Notes: generated by a model not told the origin, from the letters alone. DNA of 64,000 nucleotides from Paenibacillus glycanilyticus (GCF_030161375.1 NZ_BSSQ01000007.1:1-64000); one strand, 5' to 3'; counted from the stretch's first letter, positions 53,641 to 64,000 are shown. Program-made: numbers and translations.

Positions 53641-55086
53641 ATGCACAAGGTCATGATTGTAGATGATGAGTCGTGGGCGATTCGAGGAATCCGCAACGCC
53701 TTTGACTGGGAGAAATACGGGTTTGAAATAACGGGTCAATTTACAAGCGCTTACATCGCGTGGGATGCTATTCTGGCAGAGAAACCGGACTTGGTATTTA
53801 CGGATATCCGCATGCCGGACATCTCCGGACTGGATCTCATGCAGAGAGCCAAAGCGCATGATTTGGATACGGAGTTTGTCATCGTTAGCGGATATGCGGA
53901 ATTTAAATACGCTCAGGAAGCGCTGCGCTACGGCGCGCTTAATTATTTCCTGAAGCCTTTGGATGTAGATATGGCGGATTCGTTTATTGGGGAGCTTGCC
54001 ACGCATTTCTCCAAAAGAAGCACGCAACGCAACCAGCTTCTTCTAGATGCACTCACCTCTACCGATGAAGAAGAGATTAAACGTTATTTGCCGTTTTCCG
54101 AGGATGCGGATGAATGTTACTACCAAGTGCTTTCTATCGATTTCGAAGACGGCAACATTGATTTCAGAAAGCTGCTCTCTTTGGAAGGAAAGCCTGTTAC
54201 GGCTCTGGAAGTTGAAGCTGGAACAAATAAAAAGCTGATTGTTCTGACGACGGAACATAAATCTTGCTTGGAAGAACTATGGGATGAATCTGTCTTGAAA
54301 AATACTGGCAGGAATAATGTGGGCATCAGCAGCATTTCCAGCCAGCTAACACATATGAGCAAACTGATTAAAGAAGCGGATTTGTCTGCCTCGCAGGCTT
54401 TTTTGGACAAAGGCGCAAGTATCGTTCATTACGACCCGAAGGTTCAATTGGTGAAGCCTTGCATCGATAATATTCATCGGATCATTCAAGGTGACCCATT
54501 CGACGACATGGAACCGTACATCAATGGGCTGCAGGCTTACTTCAAGGATCAGCAGCTTGGCATGAGCGAGGTTGTTTACTTATGGAATCAGGCGGTCGGA
54601 ATCCTGATCAACGCTTATGCGGAGGAATTGAAAGACATGGAGATGGAATTTCTTAATTATTCCGAGATTAAGGAACGATTCGAACACTTTGAGTCTTTGT
54701 GCGGCTTTTTGCATGATGTCCTCACCTCCATCACGCAAGGAAATAACCGCTCTTTGCACGAAGGGGATATCTTGTCCTGCTTCAATCGGATGGTCGCTTA
54801 TATTGACGCTCACTATGAACAGAAATTGTATTTAAAAGATTTGTCCGCCCAATTTTTCATTAATCAAGTGTATTGCTGTCAATTATTTAAGAAAAATCTA
54901 GGCAAAACCTTCTCCGAATACGTATCGGAGCTCCGAATTAAGAAAGCCCGCGAGTTATTGAAGAAAACGGATCTGTCGATCGAAGAGATCGCCATTCAGA
55001 CCGGGTATGTGGAATATTACTATTTCAATAAGGTTTTCAAGAAGCATTGCGGAATAACACCTGCGAAATTTAGAAAAAGCAGTTAA
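53641..55086 (+). CDS. YesN-type response regulator (REC + AraC HTH), second module
   Basis: 481 residues from an ATG with CAGGGGGAT 6 nt upstream. REC domain with MIVDDE (DD8-9), phospho-acceptor Asp55 in LVFTDIRMPDISG and NYFLKPL. AraC-type HTH pair at about 380-481 (LYLKDLSAQFFINQVYCCQL ... SIEEIAIQTGYVEYYYFNKV). Kinase gene 21 bp downstream. The natural target is the second importer just upstream and, through the shared promoter block, perhaps also the GH43 gene. Confidence 0.94.
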   Translation: MHKVMIVDDESWAIRGIRNAFDWEKYGFEITGQFTSAYIAWDAILAEKPDLVFTDIRMPDISGLDLMQRAKAHDLDTEFVIVSGYAEFKYAQEALRYGALNYFLKPLDVDMADSFIGELATHFSKRSTQRNQLLLDALTSTDEEEIKRYLPFSEDADECYYQVLSIDFEDGNIDFRKLLSLEGKPVTALEVEAGTNKKLIVLTTEHKSCLEELWDESVLKNTGRNNVGISSISSQLTHMSKLIKEADLSASQAFLDKGASIVHYDPKVQLVKPCIDNIHRIIQGDPFDDMEPYINGLQAYFKDQQLGMSEVVYLWNQAVGILINAYAEELKDMEMEFLNYSEIKERFEHFESLCGFLHDVLTSITQGNNRSLHEGDILSCFNRMVAYIDAHYEQKLYLKDLSAQFFINQVYCCQLFKKNLGKTFSEYVSELRIKKARELLKKTDLSIEEIAIQTGYVEYYYFNKVFKKHCGITPAKFRKSS

Positions 55087-55107
55087 CGATGAACGGAGCA
55101 GCAGGCC

Positions 55108-56904
55108 ATGAAGACGAGTAGACTGAAATTGAAGCATCAAATATGGCTTATCTTTTTTTTCGCTATCGTTATATTTACGGCCATGGTGCTGTATTTCTTC
55201 TATAGTTTCTCTCATCTCACCCAGAACAGGGCTGCCAATTTCGGGAACCAAATGATAGAGCAAACGCGAAGCAAGATCGATACCGTCTTTAACGATATCC
55301 GGGTCAGTACCAGCATAGCGGTCAACAGCAAACTGATTCAGGAATATACCGTAGTGGACGATGATTACAAAAGGGCATTTGATAGCGGCAATTATGCACT
55401 GGATCTCATGGATTATATGAGGTCCTTTAATTCGTATGTGAGCGGGATCGTCATAGACGACGCTCGCGGGAAACAGCTTTATAGTCTGGACTCCTCGGGC
55501 GGCGACATTTTCTTCCTCAAACGTTATGGCAGCTTTATCCGCACGTATAAGATGGACCCTTCGCTACGGGAAAAGGGGCAGTTCACCACGACCTTAAAAG
55601 ACGATAACGGAGGATCGGAACAGTTCTTTTATATTGAACCGATTGTCGAATCGATAGGGGGAGTCCATTTCTCCGAGATAACGGGTTATTTCACCGTAAT
55701 GGTCAATATGGACAAGCTGCAAGGACTGGTGGAAAATACGGAATTGACGCCACACTCCACCTTGTATATTCTGGACAGCCAGGATGAGGTCATTGCGTCC
55801 ACGGATGCGAAAGCTCGCGGCACGTTGTTCAAGGATATCCTGTCCATGGATAAGGACACCTTGCTTAACGGCGTGAAAACAACAATCAACGGAGAACGTA
55901 TTCTCGTTCAGGTCAAAGGTCTGGAACAAGCGGATGGATGGCGGATCGTGAGCATGATTCCGGTGCACGAATTGACTGCGGACATGAACCCCATGAGGAA
56001 AGTCAGCATTATTGTCGGAATCGGGATTATTCTTATTCTGATCATGATGGGCATCTTCTTCATGAATAGTCTGATGAAGCCGGTGATGGGGCTAGTTCTG
56101 GATATGAAGCGGGTAGGAAGAAGGGACAGGAGCTTCCGGATTAAAGTCCGGTCTACGAATGAAGTAGGATCGCTTGCCCGCGACATCAACCGGATGATGG
56201 ATGAGATGGAAGATATGACGAAGGATATGTTCAATACCCAAGCCAGATTGTACAAATCCGAGCTTAGCCAGAAACAGGCGGAGTTTTCTGCTCTGCAGAG
56301 CCAGATCAACCCGCATTTCCTATACAATACGCTGAATTGCATCAGCAGCATCGGATTGGAATACGGAAGCAGGGAAATTGCGCAGATGACTTCGTCCATG
56401 TCCAAGATTTTCAGGTACAGCATCAAGCAAGACGAGCTTGTACAGATCAAGGAAGAAGTGGACTGCATTCAGGCCTATATAAAGATTATCTCTATTCGTT
56501 ACGAGAATAAATTTGCCATGAACATACATGTCGAAGAGGGACTGCTTGAGATGAGTACCCCCAAGATGATTCTCCAGCCTATTGTGGAAAATGCCGTCTA
56601 CCACGGGCTCGAGCGGATGGATCAAGGGGGGCGGCTAGAGGTTACGGGAAGTATGGATGCGAATGGAGACGTGTGCTTCCGCATAATGGATACCGGGAAA
56701 GGAATGGAGCCGAAGGAGCTGGCCGCCCTCCAGACCAAGCTGGGCATGGGCGCATTAGAAGGACAGTCTTCGCAAAGCATTGGACTTACCAATATTCATA
56801 ACAGGCTCCGGCTGCTGTTTGGTGAAAGGTACGGAATTACCGTGGAAAGCCGGATCGACCATGGGACGACCGTGACCGTGAAGATCCCGTCTTTGAAGCA
56901 GTAA
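55108..56904 (+). CDS. YesM-type sensor histidine kinase, second module
   Basis: 598 residues. TM1 at about 13-36 (WLIFFFAIVIFTAMVLYFFY), extracytoplasmic sensor of about 260 residues, TM2 at about 298-320 (ILILIMMGIFFMNSLM), HAMP. His_kinase box ALQSQINPHFLYNTLNCISS with phospho-His403, and HATPase with ILQPIVENAVYHGLE, DTGKGM and SIGLTNIHNRLRLLFG. Transcribed with the regulator. The 3' end shares a bidirectional terminator with the convergent GH63-like gene. Confidence 0.95.
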   Translation: MKTSRLKLKHQIWLIFFFAIVIFTAMVLYFFYSFSHLTQNRAANFGNQMIEQTRSKIDTVFNDIRVSTSIAVNSKLIQEYTVVDDDYKRAFDSGNYALDLMDYMRSFNSYVSGIVIDDARGKQLYSLDSSGGDIFFLKRYGSFIRTYKMDPSLREKGQFTTTLKDDNGGSEQFFYIEPIVESIGGVHFSEITGYFTVMVNMDKLQGLVENTELTPHSTLYILDSQDEVIASTDAKARGTLFKDILSMDKDTLLNGVKTTINGERILVQVKGLEQADGWRIVSMIPVHELTADMNPMRKVSIIVGIGIILILIMMGIFFMNSLMKPVMGLVLDMKRVGRRDRSFRIKVRSTNEVGSLARDINRMMDEMEDMTKDMFNTQARLYKSELSQKQAEFSALQSQINPHFLYNTLNCISSIGLEYGSREIAQMTSSMSKIFRYSIKQDELVQIKEEVDCIQAYIKIISIRYENKFAMNIHVEEGLLEMSTPKMILQPIVENAVYHGLERMDQGGRLEVTGSMDANGDVCFRIMDTGKGMEPKELAALQTKLGMGALEGQSSQSIGLTNIHNRLRLLFGERYGITVESRIDHGTTVTVKIPSLKQ

Positions 56905-56911
56905 GGAAGAT

Positions 56912-56948
56912 AAAGGCCTGAATGTGCTAATCGTTCAGGCCTTTGCTT
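56912..56948. terminator. Bidirectional terminator between convergent genes
   Basis: AAAGGCCTGAA / TTCAGGCCTTT with A/T runs on both sides, lying between the kinase stop and the GH63-like gene stop. Confidence 0.8.
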
Positions 56949-56952
56949 TCAT

Positions 56953-59697
56953 TTAAACTGGCCGAATCCATAATGACGCTTGCGGCAAGCAGTTGCTTAT
57001 GATGAGATCTACGCCTCCGTTAGGATGACAGGAGCATATTACGTCGCATCCCGTACCGGCAGCCTCGTAGGACAATCCATCGGCCAGATTAACCCGTATA
57101 TGAAAGGGCTGATCGGATTGTCCGGCATAATGAAATGCCGCGCGGTATTCCGTATAGTCATCCTTGCAATATTGCTCCAGCATCCAGACGTTAAACCCTG
57201 TCGTAACTTTGCCCAGTTCATAATAAGACGCAAACCAATTGACCACTGGTGCCGATAACCCGCCAAATTGATGCCAGCCCGCGCCGCGCCCCGACTGCAC
57301 GATAAAATGCTCATAACAGTTGTAAGTGGCTTCCGTCTCGCGTTTCCATAACTCCAGCGCCGTAATTGCAATACGGTAAGCGAGGTCCGGGTAACCGTAA
57401 TCGAACATGGTTTTCCAGAAAAACCACTGATGGGGCATCCAAACCGCACCGTTCCAATAGCCGTCCGCCCGATAATAAGGGGCGCTCTGATCTACCGTGG
57501 ATAAGCCGATTGGCGTCCAGAAACGTTGTTCATCAAATAAAGCGTCAATTAGACGGTGGGCACGGTCTTTGTCGCAGATTCCTGCAACGAGCGGGTATAG
57601 ACCGTCCATCCCCTGATTGTAATTGGTTCCGGAGCCGTGACGCAGGAGACCTTCGTATTCTCCTTTATCGTTATGCAGCACATAGCCGTAATAGCCGGCT
57701 TCCTCATCCCAGGCATATGAGTTGAGGGCATCGCTCCATCTCCCAATGTCCTTGTCGTATTCCCGGATATCCATTTGATAATGATTGGATGTCTCCGCCG
57801 CCATCTTGAGGATTTTGGCGATTCGAATGAGTTGGCTTGTCGTAATGACGGAAGCTGCTATAGGACCTAAGTTTTGCTCATGTACATGTTTCTGAGGCGG
57901 ATAGTCGTCCCAGCCCCCGGAGTTATAGAAATAATCCCAGGTTTGAAGCAGACCGGTTTCAAATACGTCCGTAGTTGAACCGTTGATTTTGCCTGCGAGG
58001 AACAAGTAGTATTGCCGTAATCTGGGGTAGAAATAGTTAAAGAAATCTGGGGACTGCTTGCGGTTCCACAGCTCCTGGAACAAATAATGCTGCACGGGAA
58101 CCGGGCTGCCGTGATGAATAAAGGCCGCTTCGGGATCTCCCGGCTCCGTCATATAAGCATTTAAGCAATCCATTGCCCGGCTGTCATCAAGATCGGCGAA
58201 GCCAAGCCCGATAAATCCGGAATCCCAAGTATACAGGGAATCCCACCATCTCCCCGGCGTGTTGTGGCGAATGAATTGCCGCTTGGTGTAGACAGGGAAA
58301 ACCGTATTGGTCAGCAAAGTCGCCCGCATGAGCTGCTGGCTGAAGGCAAACCGGTCGCCTGACGGATATGCGGGAGCAGACTCCAGCTTCCTGCGTTCCA
58401 TCTGATAGATAGACTCGCAGGCGCTGGCATCCAACGCAAAGCTTGCCAGCCGGTTCTGTACTTCTTCCAGGGTCCCGCCGCACACCATACCGTGAAGAAC
58501 AAGGGATGATGCCGGGTTTAGGGGAATCGGACGCATAAATACATTCGTATAATGTCCGTTTCCGTTGCCATGCAGGACAGCACTCACATGATTGTGCACC
58601 GTATGGCGGGCGAATTGATCAAGCTCGTCCGTTCTAAACTGTCTGATCTCCGCATCGGGATAATTCCACAACAAGCCGTAATAGCAGGGGTTATCCGGAT
58701 AATGAAGAATTAGGCTGCCGGGAACGGGCCCTTCCAGCAGCTCCGGTTCGATGTGCCAAGGGAGATCTACGAACGTCGCCTCTTTGGAAGTCTGCTGCTC
58801 GACAAACGTAAAACTGTCAAGAACAATAGGGTTAGCACTCCGTGTACGAAGACTGACAGCCAACTTGCCAGCAGGCAAGCTTCCAATATGCAGTTCCGAT
58901 AACGTTAAGCAGCCGGAAGGTTCAAGATGAAGCAGGTACTCCTGCTCCCCAAGCCGAAGTTCGAGCTCCGCACCCCGTATGGCTTGACCGCGGAGCAGGA
59001 AGACGGCGTCCTTCAGGGAGGTATCGAGGTTTATCTCGTAACGGAGCATATCTCCGGCATCCGTTCCGAACGGACCGCCAATAGCCGACCCTCCCGTAAA
59101 ATGCTGTCCGCGGATTTCTCCGCGCGACAATCCGTCGTAGACCAGACCGTTTGCGGGCCGCGGCTTGGCAAAGACCAATTCTTTGCAATCCAGCGCGTCT
59201 ACCCACTTTGCTCCTTCAGGGAGCCTTGCTTCCGCGAAGATTTGGACTTCGCCGTGTCCCGCCAGCCGGGGAGGTTGGAGGGAAGCCATCGCGTGCAGCA
59301 CCAGATTTTGCGGATGCTCCGTTTGATTAGCGAAGTTAACGCGGATCAGCCGGCTCTGTTCATCGATCCGAGTGAACGATATATCCGCGTAGACCCGATC
59401 CTTCCATTCCATTTCGTGGCGGTGGGAGAAATGGCTGAAATCCGGCGAAGCCTCCCACGGATGGTAGCCGGATTCCCATAGGACATTAGGAATGTCTATT
59501 TTTCTTCGATAGAATCCCGGCATTAGGCTTAGATCAAATCGAACGCCTTTCGACGCATCGTTAATGTGAGAAATGCCGATATATTGCTTGGCATAAGGTC
59601 CCCAAGAAGGCAAATTCAAGTCATGGTTATTGGAAAGACGCTGGTAATCATTCATGTCGGCAGACGGCTCCTTCGGCTTGCGGCGTTTTCTCTTCAT
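56953..59697 (-). CDS. GH63-like (MGH1-type) cytosolic glycoside hydrolase
   Basis: 914 residues, no signal peptide. N-terminal beta-sandwich region (about 30-400), then an alpha/alpha six-barrel with RWWDSLYTWDSGFIGLGFAD (about 483-502), GGWDDYPPQ (594-602, position of the GH63 general acid), YRADGYWNGAVWMPHQWFFW (742-761) and CYEHF with the candidate base Glu796. Related GH63 enzymes cleave alpha-glucosidic or other alpha-linked bonds by inversion. Substrate is unknown; an imported oligosaccharide is likely. The start is uncertain: no ribosome site precedes ATG 59697, while an internal ATG (59655) has AAGGAG 12 nt upstream. Divergent from an AraC-family gene that may regulate it. Confidence 0.85.
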   Translation of the reverse strand: MKRKRRKPKEPSADMNDYQRLSNNHDLNLPSWGPYAKQYIGISHINDASKGVRFDLSLMPGFYRRKIDIPNVLWESGYHPWEASPDFSHFSHRHEMEWKDRVYADISFTRIDEQSRLIRVNFANQTEHPQNLVLHAMASLQPPRLAGHGEVQIFAEARLPEGAKWVDALDCKELVFAKPRPANGLVYDGLSRGEIRGQHFTGGSAIGGPFGTDAGDMLRYEINLDTSLKDAVFLLRGQAIRGAELELRLGEQEYLLHLEPSGCLTLSELHIGSLPAGKLAVSLRTRSANPIVLDSFTFVEQQTSKEATFVDLPWHIEPELLEGPVPGSLILHYPDNPCYYGLLWNYPDAEIRQFRTDELDQFARHTVHNHVSAVLHGNGNGHYTNVFMRPIPLNPASSLVLHGMVCGGTLEEVQNRLASFALDASACESIYQMERRKLESAPAYPSGDRFAFSQQLMRATLLTNTVFPVYTKRQFIRHNTPGRWWDSLYTWDSGFIGLGFADLDDSRAMDCLNAYMTEPGDPEAAFIHHGSPVPVQHYLFQELWNRKQSPDFFNYFYPRLRQYYLFLAGKINGSTTDVFETGLLQTWDYFYNSGGWDDYPPQKHVHEQNLGPIAASVITTSQLIRIAKILKMAAETSNHYQMDIREYDKDIGRWSDALNSYAWDEEAGYYGYVLHNDKGEYEGLLRHGSGTNYNQGMDGLYPLVAGICDKDRAHRLIDALFDEQRFWTPIGLSTVDQSAPYYRADGYWNGAVWMPHQWFFWKTMFDYGYPDLAYRIAITALELWKRETEATYNCYEHFIVQSGRGAGWHQFGGLSAPVVNWFASYYELGKVTTGFNVWMLEQYCKDDYTEYRAAFHYAGQSDQPFHIRVNLADGLSYEAAGTGCDVICSCHPNGGVDLIISNCLPQASLWIRPV

Positions 59698-59807
59698 TGT
59701 AATGGCAAGGTGCTTGAAAAAGCCTCTTGATAGCCGATCCTTTTGTCTTGATAACGGACATTTACCATATAAGCAGTAGCAATGTAGTTAATGAGGAGGC
59801 CAGAGAT

Positions 59808-60743
59808 ATGACGGTGAGTTTCAACGCTTATGACAGAGAGCAGGTCGATTACGCAGATCCTCATTTTCGGATGAAAATATGGACGATCAACCGCCAAAGC
59901 AAGTCATCCGAGGAGTATGGACCATGGCATTACCATGAGGAAATGGAGTGGATTGCCGTCCTGAAAGGTGCAATGACGATTGAAACAACCAATCATACCT
60001 ATCCGCTGCAAGGCGGCGACGTCATGCTGGTAGGCTCAAATGAGCTTCATCGTTCCCATAAATACGGAACTTCCGAATTGGTCTACATCGTATGCCACGT
60101 TGATATGACCGCTTTTATGGATCCGTCCCTGCTGACGTATTATGCGGCTTTGACCGGTAAATCCGCCAATCTGACTATGCTAAGCGAGCAACTCGGCAAG
60201 TCAGGGTCAAAGGGACAAGCCTATGATTTGCTCAATAGAATGCTCCGGGATATGACGGTCAAGAAAAGGGGATACGAGTTCGCCGTTAACGCCAGCTTCA
60301 AAATGCTTTTGCATACGCTCATTCAAATCGATGACAGGAAGATTATTGCGCCGATGGATCCGCAACTGGGAGATAAACTTCGCCCTGCGTTAGCTCTTAT
60401 TGAGCAGCGGCTGGAGACATCCTGCCTGATCGCCGATATCGGCAGGGAGCTGAACTACAACGCTAGTTATTTTGCCAAGCTGTTTAAGAGAGGAATGGGA
60501 ATGACGTTTACCTCTTACGTGCAAATGCGGAGAATGAAGCGGGCCGCGCAGTTCCTGCTTACGGAGTCTTGGTCGGTCACCGAAATCAGCGGCAGAGTGG
60601 GATTTGCAAGCCCGGCTCAATTTTATCCGCTGTTTAAGCGACATTTCGGCTGCTCGCCGAAGCAGTTCGCGGGCCGTCATGGACGGGATGACGGATCGAT
60701 TGGGGAACATTCGCTCATGCAATGGGAAAGCGAAGAACAATAA
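59808..60743 (+). CDS. AraC-family regulator with cupin sensor domain
   Basis: 311 residues. N-terminal AraC_binding cupin (about 25-110: PWHYHEEMEWIAVLKGAMTI then YPLQGGDVMLVGSNELHRSH) and C-terminal double HTH (about 200-300: LIADIGRELNYNASYFAKLF ... VTEISGRVGFASPAQFYPLF). ATG 59808 is preceded by GAGGAGG at 8 nt; an upstream in-frame ATG (59727) lies in the divergent promoter gap and lacks a ribosome site. One-component sugar sensor, probably controlling the divergent GH63-like gene. Confidence 0.92.
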   Translation: MTVSFNAYDREQVDYADPHFRMKIWTINRQSKSSEEYGPWHYHEEMEWIAVLKGAMTIETTNHTYPLQGGDVMLVGSNELHRSHKYGTSELVYIVCHVDMTAFMDPSLLTYYAALTGKSANLTMLSEQLGKSGSKGQAYDLLNRMLRDMTVKKRGYEFAVNASFKMLLHTLIQIDDRKIIAPMDPQLGDKLRPALALIEQRLETSCLIADIGRELNYNASYFAKLFKRGMGMTFTSYVQMRRMKRAAQFLLTESWSVTEISGRVGFASPAQFYPLFKRHFGCSPKQFAGRHGRDDGSIGEHSLMQWESEEQ

Positions 60744-60783
60744 GGGATGGTTCCGCTATGATGGCGGTCCCATCCCTAATTAA

Positions 60784-61449
60784 TTAGAAAAGGTGCTTCG
60801 TAATCTTCTGCGTCAGGTGCTCAATTCTTGGCATCATGCCGGCATCATCAACGGCTGAGAGCTTATCAGGCTTAAACAACTGGATTTTTTTCAGCTGATA
60901 ATAATCATGCAAGACTTGCTCAACCGTTAATTGATTCGTCATGAGATATTTAACGTTAAACATTCCTCTTAGAATCTCATCCTGCTTAATCAGCAGCTTC
61001 CCATTGACGTTATTAAAAATCCCCTTATGAACGCCTTCTTCATAGAAAGCTAATATCAGCCGTTCCCGCTGCTTCATGGCTTCATCAAGTTTATCATGCC
61101 ATTCTGGGTAACTGGTCTCAAGCTCCTTCAGGAAGATTTCCGTGAAATATTCGTTAAGCGAGACCGTCTGCTCGAATATGAGCTGGAACCTTGAGCTGAA
61201 GCTCTGCTCGGAATCAAGCGGCTGTAAAGTCAATTCATTGATGTATCCGATAAAGCCTTCAATAATAAATCCGATGATCTCTTCTTTTGTTGAGAAATAC
61301 TTATATAAAGTCGCTCTGCTGACTTCCATGACTCTCGCAATCTCATCCATCCGAACGGATTGCAATCCGTTCTTGCGCAAATATGGGATCAGCTTCGCAA
61401 TAAGCTTCGATCGTGCTTTATGCTTTTTATCCGTTTCATTCCTGTTCAA
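60784..61449 (-). CDS. TetR/AcrR-family transcriptional regulator
   Basis: 221 residues from a TTG with AAAGGGGG 7 nt upstream. Open reading continues about 80 codons further upstream, but that part is an unrelated AT-rich stretch covering the divergent promoter, and an ATG at 61470 has no ribosome site. HTH near residues 30-65: VRMDEIARVMEVSRATLYKY then FSTKEEII. The C-terminal ligand domain is variable. Divergent from the aldo/keto reductase gene, the likely target. Confidence 0.9.
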   Translation of the reverse strand: MNRNETDKKHKARSKLIAKLIPYLRKNGLQSVRMDEIARVMEVSRATLYKYFSTKEEIIGFIIEGFIGYINELTLQPLDSEQSFSSRFQLIFEQTVSLNEYFTEIFLKELETSYPEWHDKLDEAMKQRERLILAFYEEGVHKGIFNNVNGKLLIKQDEILRGMFNVKYLMTNQLTVEQVLHDYYQLKKIQLFKPDKLSAVDDAGMMPRIEHLTQKITKHLF

Positions 61450-61519
61450 ATCATTACCCCCTTTTTTCATTATAACCGGAATCGCGATTACGTATATAAA
61501 ATTGATACACGATAAATAA

Positions 61520-61569
61520 AGTAGACAGTTTTTATATATTTTGTTTACTGTGTATGTTTTGTGTGCTAA
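61520..61569. promoter_or_regulatory. Divergent promoter/operator of the TetR and aldo/keto reductase genes
   Basis: Imperfect inverted repeat AGTAGACAG (61520-61528) / TTGTTTACT (61541-61549), two mismatches, in a very AT-rich gap with TATATA at its centre. It overlaps a plausible TTGTTT -35 of the reductase gene, a layout typical of TetR autoregulation. Confidence 0.4.
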
Positions 61570-61616
61570 GATTACTTCGAAGTGAAAGTGAAGCGAAGGA
61601 AGAGAGGGTAAACGGG

Positions 61617-62564
<948 letters not shown>

Positions 62565-62619
62565 TAATCGTAGTTTTGTTTTTTGACGGATTCCTTTAAA
62601 ATAAAGAAAGAATAACGCA

Positions 62620-62672
62620 GAAACCACGTCATCAGCGAAGTTTAAGTACTTCCTTGATACGTGGTTTTTTTT
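62620..62672 (+). terminator. Terminator after the aldo/keto reductase gene
   Basis: Long hairpin with outer stem AAACCACGTNATCA / TGATACGTGGTTT followed by a further TTTTT. Confidence 0.8.
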
Positions 62673-62743
62673 ATCGCAAGAATTGAGGGGAGCTTAGATC
62701 AAACGATGCAGGAATCCAAGCAATATTTAGGAGGAGATACGAA

Positions 62744-64000
62744 TTGGGCGTAACGATTAAGGAAGCCGCGCGGGTTGTTCCTTCGTTCAGGCAGCTAGCC
62801 TGGCAAGAGACGGAGTTTTATGCGTTTATTCATTTTACCGTTAATACGTTTACGGACCGCGAATGGGGAACGGGGGAGGAATCGCCGGGGATCTTCAATC
62901 CTTCGGAGCTAGATGCCAGGCAGTGGGTGAAGGCATGCCAAAGCGCCGGAATGAAGGGATTGATCTTAACTTGCAAGCATCATGACGGATTTTGCTTATG
63001 GCCCAGCCAGTACACGGAACATTCGGTGAAGAGCAGCCCTTGGAAGCAGGGGAAGGGCGATGTAGTCAAGGAAACGGCCGAAGCCTGCCGAGAAGCGGGA
63101 CTGAAATTTGGCATTTACGTCTCGCCTTGGGATCGGCATGAAGCGAGTTATGGGGATTCCGAGCGATATAACCGGTATTTCGTTAATCAGTTGACCGAGT
63201 TGCTGGAAGGTTATGGGGAGCTGTTCTGCGTATGGTTCGACGGGGCATGCGGAGAAGGCCCTAACGGCAAACGGCAGGTCTATGACTGGGACGCCTATTA
63301 CGAAGTGATTCGCCGTTTGCAGCCGGGTGCGGTAATTTCGGTTTGCGGTCCGGATGTGCGCTGGTGCGGCAATGAAGCGGGACATACGCGGCTTGTCGAA
63401 TGGAGCGTAGTGCCGGCAAGTCTTCAGGATAACGAGAAAATTCAGGCGAATTCCCAGCAGACGGACGGCGGGGAGTTCGCGAAGCGGCTTGGCTCCGAGG
63501 AAGAGGATCTCGGCAGCCGCAAGGTTCTGGCCGAGACGGACCACGTTGTCTGGTATCCGGCCGAGACGAACACGTCAATCCGTCCCGGTTGGTTCTATCA
63601 TAAGCATGAAGACGACAAAGTGAAATCCGTAGCCGAATTAGTTGATTTATATGAGCGGACGGTTGGAGGGAACAGCACTTTCCTGCTCAATCTCCCTCCC
63701 GATCGGCGCGGGCTGATCCATGAGCAGGATATTTCCCGGCTACGGGAGCTTGGGCTCGAGCTGAAGAGAAGGTACGGGAGCAACCTCGCGAGCGATGCGG
63801 TCATTACGGCAACCGAAGGGGGCGAGTCGGCTACGCTTGAGATGAAGTGGGAGAATCGAATAACCTTCGATCGCGTCATGCTTCAGGAACAGATCCGGGA
63901 AGGTCAACGAATTGAACGGTTTTGCCTCGAATGGCATGACGGTGCGGATTGGAACCCTTTCTATGAAGGCCAAGTCATCGGTTATAAAAAAATATGCAGG
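62744..64000 (+). CDS. GH29 alpha-L-fucosidase, 3' end beyond the window
   Basis: Open reading of 419 codons to the edge, from a TTG with AGGAGGAG 7 nt upstream. GH29 signatures: FYAFIHFTVNTFTDREWG, GLILTCKHHDGFCLWPSQYT, and the nucleophile Asp166 in FCVWFDGACGEG (codon 63239-63241). Also GWFYHKHEDDKVKSVAELVD and GGNSTFLLNLPPDRRG, the end of the catalytic barrel. No signal peptide, so cytosolic, acting on imported fucosylated fragments. The acid/base is not conserved in GH29 and is not assigned. The C-terminal beta domain is just beginning at the edge. Confidence 0.92.
   Translation, partial: MGVTIKEAARVVPSFRQLAWQETEFYAFIHFTVNTFTDREWGTGEESPGIFNPSELDARQWVKACQSAGMKGLILTCKHHDGFCLWPSQYTEHSVKSSPWKQGKGDVVKETAEACREAGLKFGIYVSPWDRHEASYGDSERYNRYFVNQLTELLEGYGELFCVWFDGACGEGPNGKRQVYDWDAYYEVIRRLQPGAVISVCGPDVRWCGNEAGHTRLVEWSVVPASLQDNEKIQANSQQTDGGEFAKRLGSEEEDLGSRKVLAETDHVVWYPAETNTSIRPGWFYHKHEDDKVKSVAELVDLYERTVGGNSTFLLNLPPDRRGLIHEQDISRLRELGLELKRRYGSNLASDAVITATEGGESATLEMKWENRITFDRVMLQEQIREGQRIERFCLEWHDGADWNPFYEGQVIGYKKICR

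Overview
The window looks like chromosome from a Paenibacillus-type endospore-forming Firmicute. The evidence is a B. subtilis-order tRNA array, a GerA-type spore germinant receptor operon, a small acid-soluble spore protein of the SspI family, AGGAGG-type ribosome binding sites with several TTG starts, moderate GC, and a large cluster of carbohydrate ABC importers, YesM/YesN-type two-component systems and S-layer-anchored glycoside hydrolases. No rRNA, transposase, prophage or CRISPR array is visible.

Layout. 1-1417: the 3' end of a tRNA-Ser followed by 14 complete tRNA genes, all with encoded CCA, closed by a terminator. 1533-5593: germinant receptor operon (A subunit, C lipoprotein, small two-helix D-type protein, B permease). 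5811-9802: a cell-envelope stress operon (small membrane protein, PspA, PspC, second PspA, LiaS-like kinase, LiaR-like regulator). 9911-11861: small uncharacterised genes, including a possible LSm-fold protein. 11988-15826: zwf, a cyclase-family hydrolase and prfC. 16023-20045: a LacI-family regulator with an apparent ATC start, then oxidoreductase - ThuA - oxidoreductase. 20131-24291: sspI, a KtrA-type K+ channel regulator, a SpoU rRNA methyltransferase, an AT-rich gene for a membrane-anchored CheR-like methyltransferase, a CBS-domain protein and a small conserved protein.

24423 to the right edge is a polysaccharide-utilisation region. It contains two complete sensing/import modules (response regulator + YesM-type kinase + two LplB/LplC-type permeases + lipoprotein binding protein). 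Around them lie a secreted protein of unknown catalytic class ending in a clipped discoidin domain, a 5'-truncated GH39 beta-xylosidase, a GH3 glycosidase, an epimerase-like dehydrogenase, a 1.4-kaa GH43 protein and a 1.87-kaa GH115 alpha-glucuronidase (both S-layer anchored), a GH63-like cytoplasmic glycosidase, an AraC regulator, a TetR/aldo-keto reductase pair and a GH29 alpha-fucosidase cut by the window edge. Together these genes fit breakdown of a branched glucuronoarabinoxylan: surface enzymes remove glucuronosyl and arabinosyl side groups, oligosaccharides are imported, and GH39/GH3/GH63/GH29 enzymes finish the job. The substrate is inferred from gene content, not shown.

Points most worth a second look: the membrane CheR-like methyltransferase with a tiny upstream ORF overlapping its start; the out-of-frame junction between two clipped genes near 34355; the non-canonical ATC start of the LacI regulator; the indel-free 1,722-bp duplicated 3' modules of the GH43 and GH115 genes; a shared promoter/leader block in front of the GH43 gene and the second ABC operon; and a GH3 enzyme whose usual subsite Asp and Arg are replaced.
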